DNA from: Saturnia japonica
Taxonomy: Eukaryota; Arthropoda; Insecta; Lepidoptera; Saturniidae
Reading direction: 5' to 3'
Assembly (NCBI GenBank): GCA_033032175.1
Contig: CM065323.1
Location: 10,044,001 to 10,108,000 of the forward strand
Length of the DNA: 64,000 nt
Position 1 is the first letter of the stretch, and each line of letters opens with the position of its first letter. Positions 1 through 11,283 of the stretch are shown here, in pieces. The translations under genes were made by a program, and so were the position numbers. The notes below the pieces were generated by a model. It searched no databases. It had not been told where the DNA came from and saw only the letters and a list, made by a program, of their open reading frames with translations.

Positions 1-108
1 CAAGAAGCAAGGTCTGATAATCACTAAATTTTTATTTTACTCTATCCTTAAAACGGCAAAACATACAAGTTTCATACTTGGAGTAACTAGGCGTGAACTC
101 GAAGATTA

Positions 109-195
109 AAAAAAAGCCTAATATCGGCCAAGTGTGTGTCAGGCTCGTGCTATTGTTCGGTGGTACGGAATCTTCGGTGCTCGAGTCCTACTCTC
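109..195 (+). repeat. Short interspersed repeat, GCCAAGTG-type
   Basis: An A-run is followed by a block containing ATCGGCCAAGTGTGTGTCAG and then GGTACGGAATC. From memory this resembles a short repeat common in Lepidoptera and other insects that carries a GGCCAAGTG core and a GGTTCCGTA-like tail. The copy is diverged and non-coding. Boundaries are approximate. Confidence 0.35.
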
Positions 196-606
196 ACCTT
201 TCCCATTTATTTTATTTTTGTGTGGAATGCATTTATTGTTTTAATCCAAATGACAGTATTTGTACGGAATGATTATTCAAATTGTTATAATTACAACATT
301 ATTCACATGACTTTCTATAATGCAATTTTTTTGGTGTAATGGATTAGCTATAATATTAATTAAGATTGTATGCTTTTTGGTGTTATGTGTTTTATGCACG
401 TAAACTGAAACTAATTAAAATTGTTAAATTGTTAAAGCCTCATAATTAAAAAACTACCAGAGGTATTGTCTTACCCTTCACACCAGAATATAAAGAGTGT
501 AGACACGCTCGCTGTTTCTTGATAATGGTTAACTAGTATAACTATTATCAACCCAAACTGCCCTTGAATAAGGACATGTTATGTGCTATTTTGATAAAAA
601 CAATAA

Positions 607-948
607 TATATATTAAAAAAAAATCCAGAATCAACAGTAGAAATAGTTGATCCTAATATTCCTGGAAACTCTCCGTATAAAAATGCCACCTTGTTTGCTG
701 ATAAAGATTTAAACATGGTGTCATCAGTTTGTACCGAATCAGTTTTGTGTTTGCGTTATATTCACATGCATCAAAGATGCTGCAAGTCAAAATCACTCAT
801 CGATTTTTACAAAAAGGCCATACCTACACAAAACGAGGGCGATTCTATGCACTCATGCATCGATAGAAATAAAAAAAATCAAGTGATGTATGTCCCAGAC
901 GAAATGTACTCTATAGTTCGAAATGCCAAAGTACAAGGCCAGAAGTAA
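607..948 (+). other. Unrecognised open reading frame of about 113 codons
   Basis: The frame is open from the codon after a TAA at 604-606 to a TAA at 946-948. No ATG sits near the front; the first ATG in frame is at 715. The translation has polar stretches and scattered cysteines (a CCKSK motif near the middle) but I recognise no domain. Flanking DNA shows no clear splice sites or promoter. In this AT-rich setting a 340-base open frame is somewhat unusual, so it could be an exon or a decayed transposon ORF. I do not assign a function. Confidence 0.15.
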
Positions 949-2075
949 GTTGTCAAAGAAATGACAAATTCTTTGAAAATGAAATTCAGAAACAGAAAAA
1001 GTGTTTAATTAATAATGCGACAATGATTTTTGTTCTTTTCGTATTGATCAAAAGCATAACTCAAGCTACTATTACTATTCTTAGTTAAATTTGTCTGGAA
1101 GAAAGGTGTAAATTTCTTTGCAGAGGCATAATCCACGGATATCGGGGCGTCAATAAATACGTAAGTAAGGATATATAAACTTGATCAGATTGAATATCGT
1201 GACAACAACTAGGTAACTTTACTTATTTTACTATTTTTATAACGGAGAATAATGGTATAACGCTTTTATTTACAATTATTTCAAAAACCGCTCAACTTTA
1301 CCAAAAGGTGGGTGTACACACATCTACAACTATTTTTTGGCCAATTACTCTCTTTACAAACATATGGTCTAAGACTACTCATTTCTCCAGAAATCTGTTT
1401 TTTGACGTTCCTGAAAAGTTGGTATTTTTTAGATATGTCTTTCTTCCACGAATGGTGCGATATTTGCCAGAAGGGCTTCCGATTAAGTGTGTTGGAGCAG
1501 TTAAAAATACAAAAACAAAATAATAATACATATACATTACTGAATGAACAAATAAAAGGGGCGTATTCGCGACTACTAAAAATGAAAGTGGGGTTGGAAA
1601 GTATAAATAGTACCCCGCAAATCGGGAGAATTCGGAGGAGTCAACATCGATCTGAGGATGCTTCGTTGAGGGGCATGTTGCATGTCGTCTTGTCATTTCT
1701 ACATTATGTATGCATTATTTTATAAAAATATGACGTTTACACCCGTACAAGGTTATACCAGAGTCGGAGAAACCGATAGGGATGGAGCTATATCGATAAA
1801 AGTAACACGATAATAGACCCCATATTTTTTTTCAAAATGTAAGAAACTAAACTACTTCCGGATACTTTTGTACAAATTTATTAACTAATATTATATTTAA
1901 TTACAAGATGTTACACGTATTAGTTCTTGATTGATAATGCCAACTTCTTCAAAATTTTTGAAGCTGTTGTAAAATAAGTAGGTATAGGTAGGTACTCGAC
2001 AATGAAACCAAATAATTATAACGACAGGTAATCTTTATTTATTTATTTTAATCAAAATCTGCTGAATCGTCACTG
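949..2075. other. AT-rich non-coding stretch with an isolated TATA-like box
   Basis: I see no supported gene here. A TATAAATAG box at about 1604-1612 on the plus strand lies 30-40 bases before a GC-richer block (CGGAGGAGTCAACATCGATC). That arrangement is typical of LTR or core promoters, but no coding sequence follows. ORFs of up to 137 codons overlap on both strands and have no recognisable domain. Confidence 0.3.
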
Positions 2076-2875
2076 TCACTCGATGAGCTCTCCCCAACAT
2101 TTACTCTTTTCCTGTACTTGTATATTATCGATTGCACATGAATTTGACGCTATGTTTTGGGTTCTTCTCATAATTTTTTCCCAGTTTTCGGCAGTTACTT
2201 CCGCACATGCATTTTTTAATAAATCTAACATTTTGTTTGCCGTAAAAGGGGGATGAGTATTATTTCGAGCAGCGTGTCCTTTGATTTGTGTCCATATTAG
2301 TTCTATAGCACTGTACTGGCAATAAATACTACGGCGAAAGTCGTAGAACCCAATGACCACATTTGGCAGCTATTTCGTCGATAACATATCTTTTAGGGAG
2401 GTTTTTTTCGATTTTAAAATATTCACTAATTGTAGGTACTTTTAATACAGTACTATACACATTTTCGCCATGACGTTGGAGCTAGTCAATTATCTCTTGT
2501 TTTTTATTGGCCTGCGTCGGCATTTTATCAATTTATCTGGAGCGATATGTAGCATTGTCCATAATAATTATGGACGGTTCTTCCAGAGATTGCACCATTT
2601 CTTTAAACCATCCTTAGTAAATCTCCACGTTCATTTCTTCGAGGTACTCCACTGTTTTCTTGGATTTAAAGGCCAGTAAAGCATCTGACACGAATCCTTT
2701 CGTAGACCCTGCATGGCATATGATAAGGCGTTCACCTTTTCCCACTGGCACTGAACTAGTAGAAGCGGCGGTGTCGTCAGTCCAGTTCTTAGATACTGTG
2801 TGGTTTGCATTTAACCAAGTCTCGTCAGTGAAAATAACATTTGACCAATCTAATAGGTATCTTTTTGGCTTCGCT
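2076..2875 (-). pseudogene. Catalytic half of an IS630/Tc1-type DDE transposase, broken
   Basis: Read on the minus strand, the segment gives the blocks of a DDE_3-like transposase in order. A TDETWLN block (first Asp) is at about 2835. Then come a GKGERLIICHAGS block and a KKTVEYLEEMN block. The IIIMDNATYRS block (second Asp) follows, then a YVIDEIAAKCGHWVLRL block. The YCQYSAIELIW block carries the Glu. Two or more in-frame stops (after EMNVEIY, after TYRS) and frameshifts break it, so it cannot make a working enzyme. The matching N-terminal half lies at 4526-4020 on the same strand, with about 1.1 kb of unrelated DNA between, so the two probably form one interrupted element. The call rests on motif order and spacing; the exact subfamily is uncertain. 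Confidence 0.7.
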
Positions 2876-2889
2876 CAAAAATTCACAGT

Positions 2890-4019
2890 GAGCCATAGCA
2901 ATTAAAAAGGGGGCGCGTGCGTGTGCCCTTATACAAATGTGCTACGTCAACAAAATACAGAGCGGGACCGCGCACCGAGGGCGCGAACGCGACGGAAACG
3001 ATTCCCTCGAACTCTGTTTTACCGACGGCGGATAACACGCTACGGTAACCAGCTGTCTGGAAACCAGTGCGTGCGAGCCCCTCTCACTACGTGCGACCAA
3101 CCCTGCTCACACCCGAAACTACTAGGCGTGAAGAGGGCGAAACATCAAGGTACACACACGCAGTGAGGTGCCTGCTGGTAGGCGCGGCGATGACGTCGCA
3201 CGGAGCGGAATGGACTGGGTCGCTGGCGGGTTGAACACTTAGTGAAAATGCAAAATGACACACAGGCACCACAATAAAATTTGCTGTATTCTTCAAGACA
3301 CAATACAATTTAGTACTATCTTCTGGGTACTGTTTCTTCCAGTTTCTTGAGTCTTGAGTCTTGATTCTTCAGCTTGTGGCACCCGTGTGTGCTCGTTGGC
3401 CCCAGTAGTGCGCCTTTTATATTGTTTGCCGGAGAGCGAGACGGACGATGGCGTCCCTATCTGTACTGCTCATTACCAAACTTGGGTGTGGTCCGGTAAC
3501 CGCGGTAATGCGTCGTGGTTGCACTATCGCTGTCTCTGTCTATTATTATTATTACTTGTATACAGAATACAATAAATCGTTAATATCTCTAATTACAATT
3601 ATTCAATTACTATAAAAACTATTTCACATAAATGTAGACACAAATACCTATCCAAAAACACTAACTTTAACATTATAGGTTAATAAACATGGGAGATACA
3701 AAGCGTTAAACATTGCAACTTTAAAACAGCTTGAAACTTGTTATATATACACTATTCGATGTTACAAACATTATAAAACATATAGAGAAGGCCAATTTAC
3801 CTATATAACGCAAAACATTACATACAACTTCTATATAATATGAATTATCAATGATATATGAGTTTAATACTTGTAAGTGATTATTTCTATTGAATTACAA
3901 ACATTTTCATAACTTATATACTATTCTTATATACCCACACGCTATAGTAACATATTCAAAGCATGATTCAAAGCAAATGATTCATCCCTACAATTTATAT
4001 TTACAATTGTTATTCTCGT
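2890..4019. mobile_element. GC-rich insert separating the two transposase halves
   Basis: This block interrupts the DDE transposase. Its first 650 bases are much richer in CG than the surroundings (for example GGGGGCGCGTGCGTGTGCCC) and include a short tandem repeat of TCTTGAGTC near 3350. The rest is AT-rich. ORFs of 73-81 codons occur on both strands but none resembles a known protein. It may be a solo LTR or a non-autonomous element. I could not define terminal repeats or a target duplication. Confidence 0.35.
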
Positions 4020-4526
4020 ATCATTACGCTTAGGCCTACGCGTCGCTAACAGCAATGTCGTGACGCACCATCAATATTTTACGTTTGTCCGATTTTTTAT
4101 AAGAAAATCCAATTTCTTTCATAACCAAGCTTAATGACGATTTTTGGCCAAGGAACAAACCACATTAACGTAAAGAAACAACAAGTTTTTTAAGTGTTAG
4201 AATTTCTTTGCGCATGTAATAATGATATATATATATATGACGGCGAATAGCATCAGCGTCGAAGTTGTCAACCGATGTCACACGACGTGGTTGGCGTTTT
4301 TTCTTCGGCGTACGAAGCTTATTTTCTTGCATGCCGCTTGTACGTAAGCTTCGGTAGTAATTTTTGAAACAGTAAGTCCATTAATTCCTAATGCGGCCGC
4401 AACACGCTCTCGCACTTGCGACAGTGGTAATAACGGGCCACCATTTTGATACTCTGCTTCAAAGTAATTAAGAACCTTGATCACCAGCTCTCTCGCCTGC
4501 CTTTTCAGAACAGATCCTTTCGGCAT
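4020..4526 (-). pseudogene. N-terminal half of the DDE transposase (DNA-binding region)
   Basis: From an ATG at 4526 the minus strand reads a helix-turn-helix-like N-terminus, with blocks VIKVLNYFEAEYQNGG, LSQVRERVAAALGI and LTVSKITTEAY. After one frameshift near 4300 it continues as VTSVDNFDADAIRRHI, then MRKEILTLKKLVVSLR, a stop, and GQKSSLSL and KEIGFSYKKSDKRK blocks. This order is what I know from the N-terminal part of insect DDE_3 transposases related to Tc1/IS630. The catalytic half is at 2875-2076. The frameshift and stop show it is dead. An upstream in-frame ATG at 4580 exists, but the family-like sequence begins at 4526. Confidence 0.65.
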
Positions 4527-5877
4527 TTTGATATTTGACAGCTGGGCGGCAATCAACACGGAGGAACACAGAATACACAACGTAACGTATGGATAATGTG
4601 AAAAAACTCAGCGATAAGAAATGTAGTGACCTGCACGACCGTCTTGTTGCGTGTGACTGATTAAAACAAACACAAAATGGCGGTGGGCCATTGAGTGTTG
4701 CCACCTTGAAAAAATATATTTGAATGTTTTTGTTGTATTTGTCTTTGTTCAAAATATAATAAATATATGCGATCGATGTCATTACTTATTTGGTCACAAC
4801 ACTACAACTATCAAATTAGAACTGTCATCGAGAAAATAAAGAAATGGAAATGGTATAAGTTCTTTTAAACGCGGCCCGCGAACGTATTTGCATGCTAAAG
4901 TTTGGCCCTCAACATGTCAAAGGTTGCCACATCAAACAAAGACGTACATAATTTCGGGCAGGTCGAACACTGTTTGAATCAAGGTTGGAATCTGATTTAA
5001 ATTTTACATCAATGCGAAAATTTACTTTACCGCAGTTGGATTAAAAGTGGAAGTAAAAAATTCAGTGTCCTCGATCCCTTATTTGAAAGCCCAAAGGACT
5101 GAACAGTTAATTATTACTAAAACTCCTTTGGTGAATGGCATCAGTTGCGGGCAATTTGACTTGATAGGTCGTCAGTCTATTTATTGATTGGTGAAGATCT
5201 ATTTGACTCAAAGTAAGATTTTTCATGTTTCCGTCTATTATATGTATGAAGGTATTTAATTTTAAAAGGACGCCTTTTAGACTAAGGCCTACGCACCTCT
5301 TAACGGAAATTTCGTCGCCGATCTTCCGCGTTGAAATGCTAATACATTTTATTACGTATATCTATTAATATTTTACACTCGTGGGTATTAAAAATGCCGA
5401 TGATTGACGTGAAGAAGTTTTATTCGAATTTCACACAGTAACAAATTACACGAACTCACAACACTGTTATTTATTACACTTTTATCGTTCGTTGTTATCA
5501 TTTAATAATAAAACTACACAATCTTTTTAATTGAAAAAATCTTAGATAATCCGCGAGTTGACTGTATGTTTAAAATATTCGCCGATTGTAAAACGCAACG
5601 TCACCATTCAGGAAATAAGAACGTCACTGTCATCATACAAAATTAGATATAAAATGAATGATGACGACAAGGGACCATAATGCAGCGTATTTACGTTAAT
5701 TAAACGAATTAGTTCGAGTGAATTAAGCGTTACTTTTTATTTAAATTATAATATACTATTAAAATCACTTTTTATAGTGTATTAATGAGAGATAAATTAT
5801 TCATAGGTTTTATTTTCAACGTATAAAGTGTTTAAAACAATTTTCCAAAAGTTGCAGCAGAGCTACCGTGTACTTAC
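4527..5877. other. Non-coding DNA beyond the last supported receptor exon
   Basis: No gene is supported. A block at 5284-5340 (AGGCCTACGC then TAACGG and TTTCGTCG) resembles one at 4031-4066 and is probably a repeat end. On the minus strand a frame is open from 5338 to a stop at 5107. It sits behind an AG and in the phase needed to follow receptor exon 5, but its product lacks a helix-8 pattern and its first part is the repeat. I do not call it an exon. Confidence 0.35.
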
Positions 5878-6066
5878 CGCTTACTCATCACGTTGTACAA
5901 AATAGGGTTGGCACATGCCGATAAGTAGTAAAGGAGTCCGGTGAATACAAACAGAGGTCCCTTCAGTTCCTCGCTGGTTCTCGAGTTGATAAGCCTTTGC
6001 AGGTGGAATGGCGCCCAGCATACAAAGAAGGTGATCACTACCGCTGCTGTTGATGATTTAATTGCA
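5878..6066 (-). CDS. Neuropeptide GPCR exon 5: TM6, third outer loop, TM7
   Basis: The exon encodes the last two membrane helices of the receptor whose first exon is at 22032. TM6 carries the CWAP motif (VITFFVCWAPFHLQRL) and TM7 carries NPILYNVMSKR, the NPxxY switch. These are hallmarks of rhodopsin-family peptide receptors, and the HLQRL and NPILYNVMS wording fits the pyrokinin/CAPA/neuromedin-U group. The acceptor is GAAG before 6066 and the donor is CG|GTAAGT after 5878. The exon is entered in phase 2 and left in phase 2. Reading through the donor would stop at once (CGG TAA), giving a receptor with almost no tail. Otherwise the tail lies in an exon I cannot identify. Joined directly to exon 4 the third inner loop would be only a few residues, so an intervening exon is expected. 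Confidence 0.85.
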
Positions 6067-8430
6067 CTTCAGGGATACTAGTTGAAACGTTAACATCCAT
6101 TCCTATACCTACTAATAAAAGTTGTCTTAGTGTTTGTCTGTTCATTATTGCGTTTATATACAGCTCTAAAGAATTACTTATCTGACCTTTTAGATAATGT
6201 TAGGTGACATTTTCAAATAATCATCTTTATCATTCATTATAAATCATGTCACTAACTCAATTTAAAAACTCAGATGTATAGGCATTTCAAAGGACTACTT
6301 ACCTAGTCTTTTTATTACCAAAATCAACTAAAAATATTTTATAAACTAATGAAAGTTTTAGTCTACGGTAATTTTAATTCAGTCGTTCTTTGTACCTTTA
6401 ACATGTGCTTTTAATCAAATATTGATATCTAAAGCTCTGATGAGTTTTGAAGAGTCTAGAAAACGGGTGCTCAAACAATTCTATATACGGTAAGAAATTT
6501 AGACAGCAGCATATATTAATTACAACTACAAAGAAAACCCTTTTTTGAAAATGCGATAGTATCGATTGTTAAATAAAAAAAATGTGTGTGTGTACCAGAG
6601 TACACAGGTAAGAAGTGAAACTTCTTTACGACATATCATTTTTCTACTATTTGCAACTTCACGAAAATGGGTTAGATAAGGCTTAAGCCTTAAGAAAAAC
6701 AATTTTTTTGAATAAATAAATCATTAAAAACGAATAATTAAAAAAGATGTACGTATACATATTTTTATTTTCTAATCGTGTTTTGTTTTATTTTTAAATT
6801 ATTATTTAATTTATATTTTTTATTGTTTTTAGAATTAATAATGTTCACTAGATTTACAGTCATATTTATTAATACTTGCTAATTTTAACAGATTTATATA
6901 CATTCACTGATACTTACAATCGAAAAGTGAGGTTAACCTCAAATAAATATTAAAATCATGCTCATACGTGTTTAATTTATAAAACGAAATATATAATCAC
7001 TCTCACTTTTCTGGTAAATTCACTTAAATTTGAATAGGTCTTTTTATTTTATCACTTTCAAATTAATATATTGTTATTCTTATTTCAAACCAAACTTCAA
7101 AACTAATATATTGTTGTTATTATTATAATATATTACATTATATTCTTTACGTCACTATACTAAACTTTGATAAAAAAAGCAACATGGCGCGTAACCGAAA
7201 AACGTGACGATTTTTTTTACACTGCTACAAAATTTCTCCCATACGTCGATAAAGAAGTTTCACTTTAACTGAAGAGCTATTCCTTTCAGACGCAGATGCT
7301 TAGCTTCAGATATAAAATACCAAAATTAGAGATCAGATGCTCTTGCTTTGATATGTACCATAATACATGTAAATATTATTGCTACAGGCAAGCATCAGTG
7401 ATCGGCACGCTAGGATATTTCCAAAGATGAGTATTTTATACTTTTCAGGTATTTCCGCTATCGTCTGTTTGAGCGCCCCTGCCCTGCCCCTGCTGTAACC
7501 TTTAGTTAGGAGTTACCGAGTGTCAGTGAACTAATGAATAATTTATTTTAAGATGCTACAACTGCGACATGCACGTTTCATTGCCTGTAACGAGAATTAA
7601 CAGATTTATCTTAATTGATTCCGAGATACGTCGTCGACTCTATTTCCATTCGAGACGGATTGAGCTAGCTTCTAGATATATCTATTTTAACACAAAATAA
7701 ACTCTTCTTCTTACTCTAACGTCACTTTAAGTACTGTCGGTTTTTCTCTACTATTTTCTATCTGCTGTCATCTCAGTACACCGCATATTATTATTTCTTA
7801 CACAATATAAACCTATTTTAATATGAAATAATATCAGTAGATATTTAAAAAATTCTTACAAGTACATCTACTTAAAAAAATTCTTTAGACTAACTAACTG
7901 GCTTATGCTATATACGCTATTCTGGTTGTTAGAGCATGCAGATTCCTTCATAATCTTTCCTACCTCGGCCACACTTAGCGCCATCTATAAACACATAACT
8001 AAAACTCACGCGCGACGAGTGACAGTTGAAAAAAAGACAAAACCGCGTCATTATACGGAGCGCAACGAATTATGGCGCTCCCATAAAAAAGTTACCGAAA
8101 TTCAAAGAAACATACAAACATTCATTGAGCTCGGACTTTAAAAACCCCGGGGTTCCATAGTGCGTGAGGTGCAGTGCCTAGAAGCCACGCAAAACCATCA
8201 TCAGTGAAACCGAGGTGAGTGGCCGACATACCTATATTACTAAACCAGAGAAAACAATATATGGTAGAACCAATAAATCTCGCACAGTACTTCCTGATAC
8301 ATGTAACGAACGTGAACACTATGAAAGGATTCTAAAAATTATTTCTCTATTCTTGTCAGTAACAAAGAACTTATATTCGATAAGGTAGGCGAGTTCTGGA
8401 GTGCAGACTGCATTTAGATAAAAAGTGTGG
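6067..8430 (-). other. Start of the long receptor intron between TM5 and TM6 exons
   Basis: This is AT-rich intronic DNA read from receptor exon 4 toward exon 5. Apart from the candidate micro-exon at 7492-7442 I see no supported coding sequence. ORFs around 7905-8319 have no recognisable domain. The whole 13412-6067 interval holds a mariner copy, a LINE tail, an inverted-repeat element and other repeats. Confidence 0.4.
7442..7492 (-). CDS. Candidate micro-exon for the receptor third inner loop
   Basis: A 51-nt segment lies between GGTTACAG on its 5' side, with a CTAAC branch-like site 10-15 bases before, and GTATAA on its 3' side. It is symmetric in phase 2, exactly what is needed between exon 4 (ends ATA CG) and exon 5 (begins T GCA). 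Spliced in, it adds 17 residues rich in Arg, Gly, Ala and Lys (RGRAGALKQTIAEIPE), a believable basic inner loop. It is far more GC-rich than its surroundings. The donor is weak, the polypyrimidine tract is poor, and a chance match cannot be excluded. RNA evidence would decide. Confidence 0.3.
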
Positions 8431-8437
8431 GATCCCT

Positions 8438-8860
8438 GGCCCCACTGCAAGATGGAGCGACGACCTGCGCAGTGTGGCTGGATTAGACTGGATGTGAAGG
8501 ACCGAAGATCGGGTTCTGTAGCGATCCTTGGTGTAAATTCGGGTGCTATCAGAAACAATGTATGCGGAACTGGTTTAATAAAAGGAATTGTTTCACTACT
8601 CTTATATATTCTGACCACTGTGCACCTCCCTCGAGGTCAAATTCATGTAGTTTTCCAAAGGGCATCGTTAACGACCCACAATTCGTCGCTAATGCAAACT
8701 CGGGTGCTAACCAATGCACGCGGAACTGGTTTATTGCAAGGGGCGATACATAAATATAATATTATTTCTAAATACCGTCACTTACATATATCACACTTGG
8801 GAGATGACTATGTCCAGCAGTAGATCGGTATCTGAAGATGATGTTGCCAATGGGAAATCC
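8438..8860 (+). pseudogene. Decayed LINE ORF2 C-terminal tail
   Basis: At 8450-8510 the plus strand reads WSDDLRSVAGLDWM. At 8800-8822 it reads LGDDYVQQ just before a stop. These match from memory the end of many insect non-LTR retrotransposon ORF2 proteins (a WxDD block followed by a YVQQW block). Stops lie between them. The intervening 250 bases hold two diverged copies of a segment containing GCGGAACTGGTTTA, so something was inserted or duplicated. Boundaries are approximate. Confidence 0.5.
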
Positions 8861-9692
8861 CATCGGGCACACGACTAGTATATAAATGAAAATACCTGTA
8901 TGCATTTTTTAAATTATAAGTTAATAGGCATTACAAATACAACATGGAAATAAATTAATAAGCATATTAAATAATGCACTATTATCTGCTACTTTATTTA
9001 AGAAATGACGTTTCAGAGATAGGTATGTAGTAGTTTACTTTGACTAGATATAATAATCAAGCGTGGGAGAAATGTCTAATATTCTGACCAGACGACTAGA
9101 CACAAGTTCTCAAGAGATATTAAAGAAAGTCCGGTTGGTACGTTACAGAGCAATATTGTTCTTTACGTTTATTGATAATCTCTAAGGCAGCTGTCAGTAA
9201 ATAATTTATTTTCTAGCGAGGTTCGGTACTTTTGAACATTTATAACGAGAAGCAAAACAAACGAAAATTGTTATAAGGTTGAGTCCTTATTTTTCTCATT
9301 GTCCTCAAGGAGACAGAGAAGACAATATGGTTAATAATGAAAAAAATATTCACTGATTTGGAACTTTTACAATAGAATAGAATATTAATTTGTCAAATTA
9401 TTATAATAGTATGTACTGCGCCAAAAATTCCCATATTAAAGGTAACACAAAAATACGATAAAGTCAGAGAAAAAAAAGAACTTATGGAAGTAATAAAAAA
9501 TAATTACACAAGTGATTTAGACTTGTGTGAGTTTGTACTTAAGTTTGTATGTGAGCAATTTTTTTATTATACTTATTTAGTGTATTTAGAATATCTTGAA
9601 ATAAAATAAATTAACAAAAATGTTGAAATTCAACTGTTGTATTTGTGCAAAAAATATTACGTCCTAGTTTAATTATGGTTTTATATAGTATA

Positions 9693-10937
9693 CGAGGTGA
9701 GTCCCAAAAGTATTCAACCTCCTATAACTTCGCACCAAACCGTCCGAATGATCTTTATGAAGTACGAGCGTAACAAGTGTCTCTCCACGAAGTCATCGGA
9801 TACCATGACAACCAACGAGATTTGTTATTTCAAGCGCAGTGTATCTTTACGTACATTGTCGATTTCGCGTTCGTTGGATTTTGCTATCATTGAAAATGAC
9901 GGAGATATCGGAACAAAGAATAAAGTTTTGCTCCAAACTCGTAAAGAGTTGTGTAAAGACCATCGAAATGATGCAGGAGGCCTTTGACGATCATTGTATA
10001 GGCAAAACTGAAATAAAAGATTTATACAAGCGATTGTGACGAATGTTGATAGCGATCCGCGTTCTGACCGACCTTCAAGCACGATAACACCGCAAAACAT
10101 CAAGCGTGTGCAACTCGCGATTGCGCAAAATCATCGTTTGACTGTGTGCGAGATAGAAGATGATCTCGGGATAGTAGAGCAGAAAAGGCTTCGCTTTGAA
10201 ATCGCTTAGGATAACTTGGAAATGGTTATTGATCATGAAAATGTGCTCCGGAATATTATTATCGGTGACCCCGAAATGAAACAACAATCGTCAGAAAGGA
10301 ATCTGAGCCACGACCGAAGAAATCATGTCAGGGTCAGAGCAACGTCAAGTCCATGTTAATTCTTTTCTTCGATTTCGAAGGTGTCGTGCATTACAAATAT
10401 GCTCCGAGAGGTAAGACAATCAACAAATAATTTTACCGCGGAGTTCTGAAAATACTGCGTGATGCTGTGAGTACCATACGGCCGCATTTTTGGGCGAGCG
10501 GCGACTGGCTTCTCTGGCATGATAACGCGCCAGCGCATTCATCGAACCTCGTCCTATTGGACGGATGAATGATGAATATTATATTTTAGTACAGTAGTTA
10601 AGTTTTAACAATAGTTTTTAGCTAAACACAGTATTAAACAACTTCATCAATAGCCCGTAATAGCCTCCTGCGACTTTTGGTTGTTCCCAAAATTAAAAAT
10701 GCCATTTAAAGTACACCGGTTTGAGGACAGAGAAACGCTTGAAACGAATGCGACGCGTGCACTCATGGCCATTCCGAAAACCGATTACCAAAACTCTGAT
10801 GCGATGTGGAAGTACCGATGAGAACGTATTGTTCAGACAAAGGGGGACTACTTCCAAGGATGCCATGAGCCGAATTGGGAAAAATAATGCCAGGGCGAAG
10901 TTGCAGGTACAGGTCGGATACTTTTGGGACACGGTAG
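9693..10937 (+). mobile_element. Mariner-family element with both terminal inverted repeats
   Basis: The left end (CGAGGTGAGTCCCAAAAG, then TATTCAACCT) and the reverse complement of the right end (CTACCGTGTCCCAAAAG, then TATCCGACCT) are terminal inverted repeats of about 28 bases. Both are flanked by TA, the target duplicated by Tc1/mariner elements. The 1.25-kb length fits a mariner. It lies in the receptor intron between exons 4 and 5, opposite to the host gene. The coding region is described separately and is dead. Confidence 0.8.
9896..10865 (+). pseudogene. Mariner transposase remnant (Mos1-like order), broken
   Basis: From an ATG at 9896 the frame gives EQRIKFCSKL, then KTIEMMQEAFDDHC, the N-terminal helix-turn-helix region. 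After frameshifts it gives LAIAQNHRLTVCEIEDDLGI, a phase-shifted ISKFFDFEGVVHY-like block, and WHDNAPAHS with the second catalytic Asp near 10520. About 130 bases of unrelated AT-rich DNA follow. The protein then resumes at about 10670 with CDFWLFPKLKMP (third catalytic Asp), HRFEDRETLETNATRAL, AIPKTDYQN and GDYFQG. Several frameshifts and at least three stops are present. The match to mariner is strong from motif order, and the D,D34D spacing is destroyed by the insertion or deletion. Confidence 0.75.
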
Positions 10938-11121
10938 TATATTATGTATAATACAATATTTATGCCTTACCCAACACTTTCATGGTCGTTTTATCCTGAT
11001 CATCTCGGTCGGCATTCATCTTGCCTTGTAAATTATTAGCAGCTGCTATTGATCTCGATCTGGATAAAGTATTCGAATGATATAATTATTAACACAAGGG
11101 GATATATTATTATAGGGGTTA

Positions 11122-11283
11122 TTCACGGCACGATCTACCGTACCCGATTTCTGGGGGGAGGGCAGGGGGGTGAGTTTGGCCACAGGATCGAACGTCGCTA
11201 TTGGCTCGATTCCGCGGCCAAAAGCCCCCCCCCCCCCCTCTGCTCTCTCCCTGGAAATCGGGTACGGTGGATCGTGCCGTGAA
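11122..11283. mobile_element. 162-bp inverted-repeat element (MITE) with poly-C tract
   Basis: The two ends are near-perfect inverted repeats of about 40 bases (TTCACGGCACGATCTACCGT on the left, its complement with one change on the right). Each arm then has a CCCGATTTC-like block and a G-rich or C-rich run. The right arm holds 14 or more consecutive C residues. The arms could pair into a long hairpin. There is no coding capacity. The size and structure fit a MITE or fold-back element. No clear target duplication is seen. Confidence 0.65.

Noticed and set aside
8319..8618. 99-codon minus-strand ORF
   Set aside because: It is antisense to the decayed LINE tail at 8438-8860 and has no domain.
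8762..8830. Possible receptor exon with a GTAAGT donor on the minus strand
   Set aside because: The phase does not fit exon 5 and the sequence is part of the LINE tail.
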